Shown here: positions 29,694 to 39,102 of the stretch, in pieces
Numbering within the stretch: position 1 is the stretch's first letter
Layout of the letters: each line of letters begins with the position of its first letter
DNA from: Nakaseomyces glabratus
Taxonomy: Eukaryota > Ascomycota > Saccharomycetes > Saccharomycetales > Saccharomycetaceae
DNA length: 64,000 nucleotides
NCBI RefSeq assembly: GCF_010111755.1
Contig: NC_088961.1
Location: 124,001 to 188,000, forward strand
Direction: 5' to 3'
Notes under the pieces: generated by a model
The model's input: the letters and a program-made list of their open reading frames with translations, nothing else
The model's database searches: none
Told to the model about the DNA's origin: nothing
Translations under genes and position numbers: made by a program

Positions 29694-30653
29694 ATGTCGA
29701 CGCTAAAGTTGTTTATATTGAGGCATGGGCAGAGTGATTTGAACCATGAGAATATCTTTTGTGGGTGGATTGATGCTAAATTGACCGATAAAGGGCGTTC
29801 CCAGGCCAAGAATGCTGGTCAATTGATTGCTCAGCATTGTAAGAGCAATGGTATTACGTTGCCTCAGATCGGTTTTACTTCCAGACTGCTCAGAACCGAG
29901 CAAACTATGGATGTTATCCTCAATGAGCTGCAATTGGGGAAGAAAGACGAGGTAAGTGGTCAATTCAATAATCCCGTGTTTGTGGTATTTGACTATATCT
30001 ATACATTGGCTGAGATAAGAAGCTATCTGTTGAGTGAGAAGGAAGAGAACCCTATAAGTAATGAAATCCCTGTATTGAGGACATGGAGGCTCAATGAAAG
30101 ACACTACGGTGCTTGGCAGGGGCAAAGAAAGCCAAAAGTCTTGAAAGAATATGGTGAAGAACAGTACATGTACATTCGAAGAGACTATAACGGCAGGCCA
30201 CCAGAAGTTGATCTCGAGAAAGAGATGATTCAGAAACATGACTTAGGTGCTGCCACTGGTTATGAGTTCAAAGAACCCAACAGGTCATTGAAATACGAGT
30301 TAGAAGAACTAAACCAGAATATTAAGCTACCGTACTCAGAGTCCCTTTCTGATGTGGTGGCTAGATTAGAACCTTTCCTTGACGAGATTATCTTGAAAGT
30401 GGCTAAAGAATTTGATCTTGACTCCTGTCTAATTGTTGGTCACGGTAGCTCTGTTAGATCCCTGTTGAAAATTCTCGAAGGTGTTTCTGATGAAGATATC
30501 AAAGGAGTTGACATTCCAAATGGTATTCCATTGGTTATAGAATTGGACAAGACGAACAACTTCAAGTTTTTAAGAAAATACTACCTGGACCCTGAGCTTG
30601 CTAAGATCAATGCTGAAAAAGTGCGTAAGGAAGGTTTTGAAGAAAACCCTTAG
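29694..30653 (+). CDS. GPM2: Phosphoglycerate mutase-like protein Gpm2
   Basis: 319 residues from the ATG at 29694 (MSTLKLFILRHGQS); the upstream in-frame GTG is rejected. It is a histidine-phosphatase-superfamily protein with the dPGM pattern. H11 is the phospho-acceptor in RHGQS, R67 is in SRLLRTEQT, E135 is in RLNERHYG and H250 is in VGHGSSVRSLL. Relative to Gpm1 there is an insert of about 50 residues before E135 (about 83-130), as in S. cerevisiae Gpm2/Gpm3, which were described as non-functional mutases. All four key residues are nevertheless kept here. Position matches YDL021W. It is convergent with RPN4. Confidence 0.93.
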   Translation: MSTLKLFILRHGQSDLNHENIFCGWIDAKLTDKGRSQAKNAGQLIAQHCKSNGITLPQIGFTSRLLRTEQTMDVILNELQLGKKDEVSGQFNNPVFVVFDYIYTLAEIRSYLLSEKEENPISNEIPVLRTWRLNERHYGAWQGQRKPKVLKEYGEEQYMYIRRDYNGRPPEVDLEKEMIQKHDLGAATGYEFKEPNRSLKYELEELNQNIKLPYSESLSDVVARLEPFLDEIILKVAKEFDLDSCLIVGHGSSVRSLLKILEGVSDEDIKGVDIPNGIPLVIELDKTNNFKFLRKYYLDPELAKINAEKVRKEGFEENP

Positions 30654-31124
30654 GTCCTCACTAATCTGATTAATCAGAAAACAATTATAACGTTTAATTA
30701 TTTTAATCGATAAATGAGAGACCGTAATACTTAATGATAATGAGAACGATATTTAACTTGAGATTATATGTATAGACTTTTAATAATTTGGGTATAAAAA
30801 AATTTTAATTTATTATATATTATATGATTTTTCAACAAAAAGCTTACAAACAATTGACTGCAGTTTTAGCTTTTGCACCGGAAGTTAATATTTAGGGCAT
30901 CTACTGATCACTGACAAAGATTAAACTCAACATTATCAAAAGTTATTTTTCTAAGTTGTATGAGAGTTAATAATTATTAAATTTATAATTTCTATATTTT
31001 CATAATGCGTTAGAATATATCTTAAAAGTGACCGAATAATATGTAGTTGCCATATTTACATAAAAAAAAAATTATAATGATGTATCCGAAATTTTAAAAG
31101 AAATTTGAATGATGTTGGGGGTAT
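30654..31124. other. Intergenic, GPM2/RPN4 convergent
   Basis: Very AT-rich convergent 3' region with TATATTATATATTATATG. No gene is seen. Origin activity is possible for such sequence but cannot be read from it. Confidence 0.5.
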
Positions 31125-32624
31125 TTATGCAGTGACAAATCCGATGTTAGACTTGGCATATTTAGTAACCTGTTGGCGTTCCTCCAGGGACAAATTTTCA
31201 TGCTTAGCCTTAATATGTCTTGTTAGTGCATCTAATCTTGAGAAAGTCTTTTGAAAACCTTCGTCACCCAGGGCACGGATACACTCAGAGCAACGGAAAA
31301 TGGACCTCTTCTTGGCATGAATGGTGTTTTGGTGTCTGGTTAAATCGTAAGTTCTAGAGAATTGCGCACCGCAAACCTCATTTGTTACACTGTTTACCAG
31401 CTCACAAACAAAAGCTTCATGTGTTGCGTTGTTCTTGGAATGGGTGTGAGTGCTCTTCGTTGTAGTCTTTGGGTTGTAGACCTTTGGAGCTTGCTTTCTT
31501 GAAGAACTCAACTTACGTGCGTGAGCAGTTGGTCTAGCCAATGTGCTTCTGCTGTGGTTAGAGCCAGCCTTGGTAACCGATGAAGTTTTCTCTACAACTG
31601 TCTTCTCAACCGGTTTTGAGTTATCTTTCTTTGTGGTTTGTTTTGCAATAGGTTTGGTGTATAAGTCATCGTCGTCTGAGTCCACAGCCAGCAGGATGTC
31701 TTCGATCTCTGTGGCTGAGGTTAATTCAGTTAAGTCTGGTAAGTTCTTGCTCTCCTCCTCTACATGGGTATCCTCGGTAATCTTCTTAGAGCTCCCTAGA
31801 ACCAGCTGAGATGGATCTTCAATCAGACCAGATGGGTTTGTGCTATGTAGGTTGGTAGTTGTGAAATCTGAAGGTAGTTTTATCTGCAGTATATCTTTAT
31901 CGTTAGTTGATGTTTTGCTTAGGATGTTCTGGATGTTGTCTAGGTGGTATTTCCGTAGTCTATCGTCTACGGACTCCTTGTGTTCAGCGACATCCAGGGA
32001 TTCTATGGGGGAGTTGGAAGAAACGAGTTCGTTGTGGTAGTTCTCTAGACCCTCGTCGAACAAGTTCTCGTCGTCACTCAGGTCATCGTCGTCGGCAAAC
32101 TCGTTGTCGAATATCAGGCGCGCATCGTTGTTGTCGAGCATAGCGACGTTATCGTCCAGCTGCCAGTCCGCCATCTTGGCGTTCATGCTGCTATAGTCCA
32201 CATCGTCGTAGTACGAGTTCTCGTCTACCAGGCCCCTATTAAGCTTGTCGTCCACCGCAGACACGTTCATATGCGCGCTGTTCTTGTTAGCATACGATAT
32301 CAGCACTTCCGGGTTCACCTGCAGCATCTGAGCCTGCGCCTGGGGTGCTGGCGCCTGCCGTATGTCCGGGTTCGCCAGTAAGTTCGCTGGCGCTGTACTC
32401 AGCACACCCTCACACGCCACATCGCCCGACATCATCGTCACACTCGGGTCAGCATACTGGCTGAACATCTGCTGCTGCTGCAACTGCACCTGCCGCACCT
32501 TCCCGGCCTCCCGCAGATCAAGCTGCTCCTGCGCCGTCTCCTGCTCCCGCAACCGCATATTGTACAGCTCATCCTCCAAAACATCCGTCAGCGTCCTCTT
32601 CAGTCCCAAATCTATAGACGTCAT
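31125..32624 (-). CDS. RPN4: Proteasome-gene transcription factor Rpn4
   Basis: 499 residues, against about 531 in S. cerevisiae. Rpn4 binds PACE elements and activates proteasome genes; it is itself a very short-lived proteasome substrate. Residues about 150-210 are strongly acidic (DNEFADDDDLSDDENLFDEG), as expected for the activation/degron region. Two C-terminal C2H2-type fingers are visible: CELVNSVTNEVCGAQF then HQNTIH near 405-435, and CSECIRALGDEGFQKTF then HIKAKH near 450-485. The N-terminus has a Gln-rich helix. The start is the ATG at 32624. The promoter carries PDRE and Yap1-type sites. Position matches YDL020C. Confidence 0.95.
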   Translation of the reverse strand: MTSIDLGLKRTLTDVLEDELYNMRLREQETAQEQLDLREAGKVRQVQLQQQQMFSQYADPSVTMMSGDVACEGVLSTAPANLLANPDIRQAPAPQAQAQMLQVNPEVLISYANKNSAHMNVSAVDDKLNRGLVDENSYYDDVDYSSMNAKMADWQLDDNVAMLDNNDARLIFDNEFADDDDLSDDENLFDEGLENYHNELVSSNSPIESLDVAEHKESVDDRLRKYHLDNIQNILSKTSTNDKDILQIKLPSDFTTTNLHSTNPSGLIEDPSQLVLGSSKKITEDTHVEEESKNLPDLTELTSATEIEDILLAVDSDDDDLYTKPIAKQTTKKDNSKPVEKTVVEKTSSVTKAGSNHSRSTLARPTAHARKLSSSRKQAPKVYNPKTTTKSTHTHSKNNATHEAFVCELVNSVTNEVCGAQFSRTYDLTRHQNTIHAKKRSIFRCSECIRALGDEGFQKTFSRLDALTRHIKAKHENLSLEERQQVTKYAKSNIGFVTA

Positions 32625-32709
32625 CCTCGTTACCGCTCTCGAGAGGAAAGTTTTAATAGAATTGCCACCACCGCCACCAGTGCTCCTTTATATATTGAAC
32701 GGACATTTT

Positions 32710-32737
32710 GGGGGGGGTCTCCCCCCCCCCCCCCCCC
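32710..32737. repeat. G8-TCT-C17 homopolymer pair
   Basis: Eight G (32710-32717), TCT, then seventeen C (32721-32737). The two arms could pair as a hairpin. On the RPN4 strand it reads G17-AGA-C8, 86-113 bases before the start codon. Confidence 0.85.
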
Positions 32738-32994
32738 AAAGCCAGAAATTAGCAGGAAGGGTCCACAGAATCACCCGCACAGCCCTCAACCATTCAGGAA
32801 GATCTACGGGCTTGATGTTTCTGATCTAGACCTTCCCTGCGCGTGTTTCTGTGCATTTCCAGCTGCTTTCTTGCGTAATTTGAGAGGCTCAACAACGAAG
32901 TGAGAAGAAAAAAAAAAGCAATTTTTTTCCAGTTCTGAGTGTGCGGGTGTTTCTGTGGATTTATTCTTTTAGCTTCTTGTGTGTTCTTCGCTGT

Positions 32995-33028
32995 TCCACG
33001 GAAGTAACAGTCCACGGAGTTTTAGTAA
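32995..33028 (-). promoter_or_regulatory. Pdr1/Pdr3 (PDRE x2) and Yap1 (YRE) site cluster upstream of RPN4
   Basis: TCCACGGA occurs at 32995-33002 and again at 33011-33018; it matches the pleiotropic drug response element TCCRYGGA. TTAGTAA at 33022-33028 matches the Yap1 response element. All three lie within 34 bases, about 370-405 bases before the RPN4 start. S. cerevisiae RPN4 is known to be driven by Pdr1/Pdr3 and Yap1 through such sites. Confidence 0.75.
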
Positions 33029-33072
33029 TCCCTGATAGACTTCGCCATACTGCACATAGTTTGATAGTTATA

Positions 33073-33107
33073 GTATATGGTATATGGTATATGGTATATA
33101 GTATATA
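33073..33107. repeat. Tandem 7-nt repeat (GTATATG/A)x5
   Basis: Five consecutive units, three GTATATG then two GTATATA, end 5 bases from the OSH2 stop codon side. The block probably falls in the OSH2 3' UTR. Confidence 0.85.
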
Positions 33108-33111
33108 ATAC

Positions 33112-36100
33112 CTAGAAGATGTCTGCTTTGCCCTTGAGCTGGTGGTTCTTACGCTGCTGCCAGTAGTCTCCGTGGAACTTCCAGTATGGCTTCTTTGTTA
33201 CCGGGTGGGTTTCCTTGGTGAACCAGAGCGGCTTGTACTGGATGTTCTGCTCCTCGCGGGTGCGGCGGGCTGCTCTCTGCTTCTCCTCGACGCGGTGCTT
33301 CTCCTCGGCGGCGAGGTCGTACTGGCCGTCCTCCATGGCGCGCTGGTCGGGTCTCAGTCTGGTGTCCGTGGGTGCGAGCCATGGGATCAGGTGTTTCTGT
33401 GGGGCGTTCAGGGTGATGGCAAATGGGGTCAAGTGGAAAGGAGCGTCTGGTCGAGGGTTCACCTTCCACACCAGGAACTTGCTGCCGTCGCGGGTGGGCT
33501 CCGTCGCGGTGTGCGTCTTCTTGTGGTCCAGCGCTATCTCGTCCTTGTCCTTGCCGTTGACGTGCTTGGCGTAGATGGAGTCGTGCCAGTGGCCGCCCAG
33601 CACCCAGTGCTTCTTGTTGTCCTTGTCGAACACTTCACCTTTCACCTCGTACGCGCTCGACGAACGCCAGCCGCGCGCCTTGAAGTACAGCTTACAGTAG
33701 TCGCCCGTGGTGTGGTTGGTGATCACCACCTCACCGTAGTTGTCCACTTGCGGGTTGCCCACCAGGATACCGATGACGTTGTTGTTGGGCTTCTTGAACG
33801 TGTACAGCTCCTTGCGGTCAGTGCTGTTCGGTAGCAGGTTGATGTACCACAGCCCCAGGTGCTTGACGTTGAACTGTCTACCGTTGAAGTGCGTGTCGAC
33901 GTATGACTCACCCCAGAAATCCCAGCGGGGGGACTCGGTGTACGTGGCAGAGATAGGTGGGTGGTGAGAGACTTGCTCCGCGAAAAACCTGTACTGCTTG
34001 TCCGGTCTGGCGTACTCAAATGTCTCACCAAGCAGCGGATTGAAGGGCTTCGCAACTCTCTTGGTCGTAGACGCATACGCGGACGCAGTAAAGATGGACA
34101 CATACAGTAATCTTAGCGTAGAGTCCTCAAATTGCACAGCTTTGTCCAGCAATTCGGAGTACTCTAAATCTTCGGCAACACGCTGCAGCAAAGACGTTGG
34201 TTCATTGAACGCCACAGGCAATGTCATCTTGGTCATATCCTTACCGACCATGGACTTAAGCACACCCCACAGACTGATCTTAGGCCTATCATCTTCATCC
34301 AGCTTCAATCTCTTTCTCACACCTTCATCATAACCAAAGAATGAACCTTCCTCCAACAACAATTTCTCCTTCGCTTTCTGAGACTCAGTTTGGGATTTCA
34401 TCTTCGAGCTGGCAAACAGCTTTCTTTGCAGCTCTATTTCGTTCGATTCACCTTTGACACTAGCGGTAGAAGTCGCAGTCTCTCGCAAAGTACTCTCTTC
34501 GTCGGTTGGTTTGGATGTTTGCTCTTTGATCGCTTCCATCTTTTCTTGCTCTTTGCTGATAGCTTTCTGTTCAAGAGCTGGCTTAGTTTCAGCCTGTTCT
34601 ACCTCTTTCTTTTCAGATGTTTCTTCATGTTCGACCTTGCTTTCAGCGGGTTGTTCTGGAACCATGGTTTTTATTTGCTCACGCATTTCTTTAGCCTCAG
34701 ACATCTCGCCCGGGGTGGTATCTGGAATGGAACCAATTTCGTCTATCAACTCTTCTGCGTCATAGAACTCGTCACCGTTGCCATCCTCAACAACAGATTT
34801 GGTTACATTTAGGAACCTGGAAATTACAGTAGAAGCTCTTTTAATCATCTTATTGTCCTGATCAGCGGTTTCTTGTAGCTCTTGGTTTAATTCCTTTCTT
34901 AAGTGTCTACGCTCCTTTGTTAATGCTTCTAACAGGTCTTCTTTCTTGTTTAATTCTAGTTCCAGCTCCTTGACGGAGTCAATCCATACATTGTTGACAT
35001 CTCTATGCTTAGTGATTATTTGAACTAACTTTCTGTCTCTCTCAGCACCCAACTTGGCCAAGTTGTTGAATGTGTCCACAGTATTTTGGATAGTCCCTCT
35101 CAAAGTCGACAGGTCGGAAGAGGAAATGTCAGCGGTGTCTAATACTTCCAACACAGATGCCAATTGCATAGATATTGTCTTCTTATATACATTAAGGTTC
35201 TCAATAAATGGACCATATTGCGTTTTCAAGTATTCTTCATCAGGATCTATGGGCTTCACTAATATCTCATCAATGTCTTCGTCCGAATCTTTGGCATATG
35301 GATCAATGGCATTCAGTTTATCCTTACCTAATAGCGACTCTAAGGTTGGACTGTTAAAACTTTCGTCTTTCAAAATTGGAGAATTCAGAGAGTTAGACAT
35401 TGGGGTCAACGGAGACATGTCACGACGCAGTCTGTTAGTGTTGATATTCAAGCTACCAACAACACTTTCTGCATCACTAGCGTTACTGCCATAGTTGCTA
35501 TGATCAGTTGAAATTCCTAAGACAGGGGGTTTCAATCCCTTTTGAACTTGGCTAATCCTTTGAGACGTAGAACTATTGGCACGACTTCTATTTGGTTTAG
35601 CAGGTTGTAGAGATGGAGCACTTCTGGATTGGCCTTCATTGGCGCTACCCGAAATAACGGATCTATTGGAAGGTTGTTTCTGTGAGTGTTTTGCATTTGC
35701 GTAACTTATACCTGCTTGGATAGCGGCAATCCATTTCTTTGCCTCAGCTGGATTAGTACCTTTTAGTCTCCATCTACCCTGGTCGCCAATCAATAGCTCA
35801 AATTTGACCTTTTCATGGCTATTGGAGAAAAGACGACATTTAGATAAATGAACTTTATCACGAGGAGAACTGCCTTCCTTTGGCCTGTTCTTGTAATATC
35901 TTAAATATCCATCTTCAGAGAGCACAAACCATCGTGTCTGGAAACCCTTCGCTATGTTAGTCCATTTTTTCAATTGGCCTTTGTAAGTTGGGGCATGGGT
36001 TTGATGATCGGTCTCTGAGACGTTGACGACATTTCTGTCTCTTGTGACTGTCTCTATGTAGTTTCTTAATTCAGAGGAAGAGCCCTGGTGTTTACTTGGT

Positions 36101-36861
36101 GAGGTAGGGCCAAGCAAGTCAATTGGTAACAGAGCCTTTGCGTTTCTCCGTAGTGGATCTGCCCCATGGTCAACTAGCCATTTGCACATCTGTACATCTT
36201 TCTTCTTAACGAATTCATGTAGTACAGTGTCGCCTGAGGTAGGATCAAGTCCGTTAATATCGAGTAGTTCCTCGTTTCTCTGTATTTTCCAAATTTGTTC
36301 CAACTTGTCAAAATCTCTTCTGTCAAAGGCATCTCTAAGATCCTGCGCAACCTGAGACACATATTCGTCTCTCTTGTTCTGCATTGCAGCTACAATATCC
36401 AGAGTCTTACACATATCGATCGGTTCCTGACCTGCATTATTTACAATTGTATCGTTAATGTCAGGCAACTCCATCAAGAAATTAACAACATCAACCCTGG
36501 ACTGCGATGCAGCCAAATGTAACGGCGTGTTACCGTTATAGTCCCTGTAGTTTATGTTCAAATTCACAGTAATATCACCTTCTGGTGTCTTATGCAACCC
36601 CAAGTGGAACGGGTCACGTACAACATAGTCCCTGACTATCTCCTTGATCAGCGCAATAGGAGCAACCTGGACCGCATAGTGCAGCAATAGCGTGGAAACC
36701 TCCATGACACTAGGGTCATCATACGGAACAAACTCCTTCTGCAACATATCATGCAACTCCTTGAAAGAACCACCAGTCATCGCTTGCAAAAGCTTCAACT
36801 TCAGCATGGGCTTGCTCACCCTACTCTTGCGAAGAGTAACACCAACATCGTGCGTGGCCAT
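33112..36861 (-). CDS. OSH2: Oxysterol-binding protein homologue with ankyrin and PH domains (Osh2/Swh1 type)
   Basis: 1249 residues, against about 1283 in S. cerevisiae Osh2. The protein exchanges sterol/phosphoinositide at ER contact sites. Ankyrin repeats occupy about 45-270 (DYNGNTPLHLAASQS). A PH domain lies at about 288-387 (YKGQLKKWTNIAKGF to WIAAIQAGI). A coiled-coil region follows. The FFAT-type motif EFYDAEE near 697 binds ER VAP proteins. The ORD carries the family fingerprint EQVSHHPPISA near 960. OSH2 and SWH1/OSH1 are duplicates. Neighbours on one side (RPN4, ERP3) say OSH2, while YAT1 next door says SWH1. The last third of the gene is GC-rich, unlike the start. Confidence 0.93.
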   Translation of the reverse strand: MATHDVGVTLRKSRVSKPMLKLKLLQAMTGGSFKELHDMLQKEFVPYDDPSVMEVSTLLLHYAVQVAPIALIKEIVRDYVVRDPFHLGLHKTPEGDITVNLNINYRDYNGNTPLHLAASQSRVDVVNFLMELPDINDTIVNNAGQEPIDMCKTLDIVAAMQNKRDEYVSQVAQDLRDAFDRRDFDKLEQIWKIQRNEELLDINGLDPTSGDTVLHEFVKKKDVQMCKWLVDHGADPLRRNAKALLPIDLLGPTSPSKHQGSSSELRNYIETVTRDRNVVNVSETDHQTHAPTYKGQLKKWTNIAKGFQTRWFVLSEDGYLRYYKNRPKEGSSPRDKVHLSKCRLFSNSHEKVKFELLIGDQGRWRLKGTNPAEAKKWIAAIQAGISYANAKHSQKQPSNRSVISGSANEGQSRSAPSLQPAKPNRSRANSSTSQRISQVQKGLKPPVLGISTDHSNYGSNASDAESVVGSLNINTNRLRRDMSPLTPMSNSLNSPILKDESFNSPTLESLLGKDKLNAIDPYAKDSDEDIDEILVKPIDPDEEYLKTQYGPFIENLNVYKKTISMQLASVLEVLDTADISSSDLSTLRGTIQNTVDTFNNLAKLGAERDRKLVQIITKHRDVNNVWIDSVKELELELNKKEDLLEALTKERRHLRKELNQELQETADQDNKMIKRASTVISRFLNVTKSVVEDGNGDEFYDAEELIDEIGSIPDTTPGEMSEAKEMREQIKTMVPEQPAESKVEHEETSEKKEVEQAETKPALEQKAISKEQEKMEAIKEQTSKPTDEESTLRETATSTASVKGESNEIELQRKLFASSKMKSQTESQKAKEKLLLEEGSFFGYDEGVRKRLKLDEDDRPKISLWGVLKSMVGKDMTKMTLPVAFNEPTSLLQRVAEDLEYSELLDKAVQFEDSTLRLLYVSIFTASAYASTTKRVAKPFNPLLGETFEYARPDKQYRFFAEQVSHHPPISATYTESPRWDFWGESYVDTHFNGRQFNVKHLGLWYINLLPNSTDRKELYTFKKPNNNVIGILVGNPQVDNYGEVVITNHTTGDYCKLYFKARGWRSSSAYEVKGEVFDKDNKKHWVLGGHWHDSIYAKHVNGKDKDEIALDHKKTHTATEPTRDGSKFLVWKVNPRPDAPFHLTPFAITLNAPQKHLIPWLAPTDTRLRPDQRAMEDGQYDLAAEEKHRVEEKQRAARRTREEQNIQYKPLWFTKETHPVTKKPYWKFHGDYWQQRKNHQLKGKADIF

Positions 36862-37113
36862 CTCGAACGTCTGCGTTTAGCCCTGGTGGAGACCCCGAAT
36901 GCCTTCGCAAAACGCCAATTGGTTCTCTTATATACTTTTGCTCTCCCCCTTCCAAGGGATTTGCTCAGCATCAGTAAGCGTGCTCTCGGAAGAGCGAAGT
37001 CCCCTTTTCCCACAGCAGTCTCCGATGCAAATATTCACGCAGTCGTATACGATGTCGGATGTTATCACATATACAAATTATCATATTATTTACAATGGTC
37101 GGGTGTATTGAAA

Positions 37114-39102
37114 CTATATAGTCTTTGGTGCCCTGTTGAATATGGTGTCCAGCTCGTTAAGTGCTCTGTCCAGCATGGTGATGAACCGTGCTGTCTGTCT
37201 GTGTCTCGAGGACACTGTGACACTGATCTTGCTGTCCTTGATAATGTATCCAATGCCGAACCCGTCCTTGTCCACAGGTCCGAACCCAAACCATTTCAGT
37301 GCAGGACTGCCGCAGTTTGAAGTGCTCAGGATGTTCTTGTTAATTTTGTGCCATGCGTTGTCTTCGAAGATCGGTGGTGTCGAGTGTGTGATGGGGTCGT
37401 CTGGCGTCTCAGCTTGTAGTTTCTGCCATATGCATTGCAACGCATAGAGGTGTCTGTCCTGGCCCATCCCCATGGAGCACTCCCTCGTGATGCGCGTGTG
37501 CTCCTGGCATGCTCTGTGCAGAAGATCTATACGCTCAGTGTCCGTGCTCCTGTGGTTGAACACGGATTTGACAAATTTGATCGAGTCATGAGTCACTGGT
37601 CGTATAGCCTCAGTCCGCCCATTAAGAAAGGTCTTCGTCATTGCGGGCTCATATATGGTTTCAAATGTACCGTAAAGTGCATAGAACGCTACTTGGAACA
37701 TCTGCTGTACAAATGCATCTGGTGAGCACTTGAAAACGCTCTTGATCCGCGCTGAACCATAGCCTCCAAACTCGAGACTCTCTATCTCATACTGGGAGAT
37801 CAAGTCTGTACATTTCACTTCTGCAAAGTGCACCGCCCTGCACAGATACTCGTCTTTCAGCCACTCCAGCTTTCTAGGCACTGTTATCAGGTTACTGTCT
37901 GCTTGTGGCAAGGTCCTCGGCGTTCTTGAAGTGACTGTCTGTGCAAAGCTTGTAATTGCATCAGTGTATATCTCATTCGCTAGTCGCAGCACTGTATGGC
38001 CATCTACACCAGTGTGCTCAAAGTTCACACCTGCTTTACCGCATTTGGTGACTATGATCTGTAACTTGTCAAACCATCTGTTGATGCATGTTCCTCGCTG
38101 AAGGTTTTTTGGTGCATGCACGTACTCATCAATCTCGAAAGGACTATTGAAATCTATCTCAGATGTGCCTGTTAGAAACAATTTTAACAAAGAGTTTGGA
38201 TCATCCAGGTGTGACTCGTAGTCATCAAGACATAGGACAAATAGAGCGCTGTCTATAATCTTCAAATTCTGCCAATTTTGCCGAGAGTCCTGCTTGTGTA
38301 TGTGTTCACGGATGTTGGCCCAAGTTCTTCTGCTCTCTGTAGTCAGAATACCCATTTCCAAGAATCCTTTGTGGTTTTCCTTGTTTAGCCTCTCTCTATC
38401 CATAATTATGGAGTACAAATTCCACTCTATCTCTTCGGCGCTTTGAAATATGAGCTCATTCTGACAATCCAGGACATCAAACCAGTAGAAACTACCTTTG
38501 TACATGATAACTATGTGGTGAGACGTAGAGTCGGTCTGTAAATGGCACGACTGCTGCTTAGGTTTTGGCGGGATCCGGCTCGAGCCAAACAACTTTTGGT
38601 ACTGGTCCATAGACAGCGGTACATCATTCCGCAAAATATCTGGCTTTAATGTATTATTCCTGATCTGACTCGCAAAACGCAATGCAGATGTTACCACTCG
38701 GGATGCCCTTTTAATTTGCAATGTGTATTCCTGGAATACACCTGTGCGCATCGAATAATCAAGTGTAGGGTCATCTTCAAGCTCAAAGAATGGGTTAACG
38801 TTAAGAACCACTGGAGAGTCATACATCAAATAGGCATTGTACCAGAATTGTTCAATGTATGAGGACTGGGGTTCAAAAGTAGCGAGCCAGTTTTCGTACT
38901 CTAACAATTTATCCTGCAAATAGCTCAATACCTCGAGGTTACTCTCTGAGTAGACTACTTTTTTAGTCTTCTGTGCTTCTTCACTACCCAGCAGTGGTTC
39001 AGTTCTGTCAATGTATCTCTTGAGGGTGGCCTCTAGAGGAGGTATAGGAAGCCTTTCCAATGTCTGGAAGTTCTTGTACTCTTCCTCGGTGCCTACAGTC
39101 AT
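37114..39102 (-). CDS. YAT1: Carnitine acetyltransferase, Yat1-like
   Basis: 662 residues, against about 687 for S. cerevisiae Yat1, an outer-mitochondrial carnitine acetyltransferase that moves acetyl units as acetylcarnitine. The N-terminal choline/carnitine acyltransferase signature is present (LERLPIPPLEATLKRYI). The catalytic His is in the block FEHTGVDGHTVLRLANE near residues 355-372. Also visible are SFYWFDV, FGGYGSARIKSVFKC and the C-terminal FGPVDKDGFGIGYIIKD, all family-typical. There is no C-terminal peroxisomal tripeptide (ends APKTI), which argues against Cat2. In S. cerevisiae YAT1 lies beside SWH1 on chromosome I; here it lies beside OSH2. The start is the ATG at 39102. Confidence 0.9.
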   Translation of the reverse strand: MTVGTEEEYKNFQTLERLPIPPLEATLKRYIDRTEPLLGSEEAQKTKKVVYSESNLEVLSYLQDKLLEYENWLATFEPQSSYIEQFWYNAYLMYDSPVVLNVNPFFELEDDPTLDYSMRTGVFQEYTLQIKRASRVVTSALRFASQIRNNTLKPDILRNDVPLSMDQYQKLFGSSRIPPKPKQQSCHLQTDSTSHHIVIMYKGSFYWFDVLDCQNELIFQSAEEIEWNLYSIIMDRERLNKENHKGFLEMGILTTESRRTWANIREHIHKQDSRQNWQNLKIIDSALFVLCLDDYESHLDDPNSLLKLFLTGTSEIDFNSPFEIDEYVHAPKNLQRGTCINRWFDKLQIIVTKCGKAGVNFEHTGVDGHTVLRLANEIYTDAITSFAQTVTSRTPRTLPQADSNLITVPRKLEWLKDEYLCRAVHFAEVKCTDLISQYEIESLEFGGYGSARIKSVFKCSPDAFVQQMFQVAFYALYGTFETIYEPAMTKTFLNGRTEAIRPVTHDSIKFVKSVFNHRSTDTERIDLLHRACQEHTRITRECSMGMGQDRHLYALQCIWQKLQAETPDDPITHSTPPIFEDNAWHKINKNILSTSNCGSPALKWFGFGPVDKDGFGIGYIIKDSKISVTVSSRHRQTARFITMLDRALNELDTIFNRAPKTI

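Larger units (their letters stand above)
32625..33111. other. RPN4 promoter / OSH2 3' region
   Basis: Holds a G8/C17 homopolymer pair (32710-32737), two PDREs, one YRE (32995-33028) and a 7-nt tandem repeat (33073-33107). No gene is seen. Confidence 0.7.

Noticed and set aside
33142..33834. 230-codon plus-strand ORF opposite the 3' end of OSH2
   Set aside because: It is antisense to the conserved ORD domain; the long frame results from the high GC of OSH2 there. No family is recognisable.
36751..37320. 189-codon plus-strand ORF spanning the OSH2 start and the YAT1 end
   Set aside because: It overlaps two conserved genes on the other strand and has no family features.
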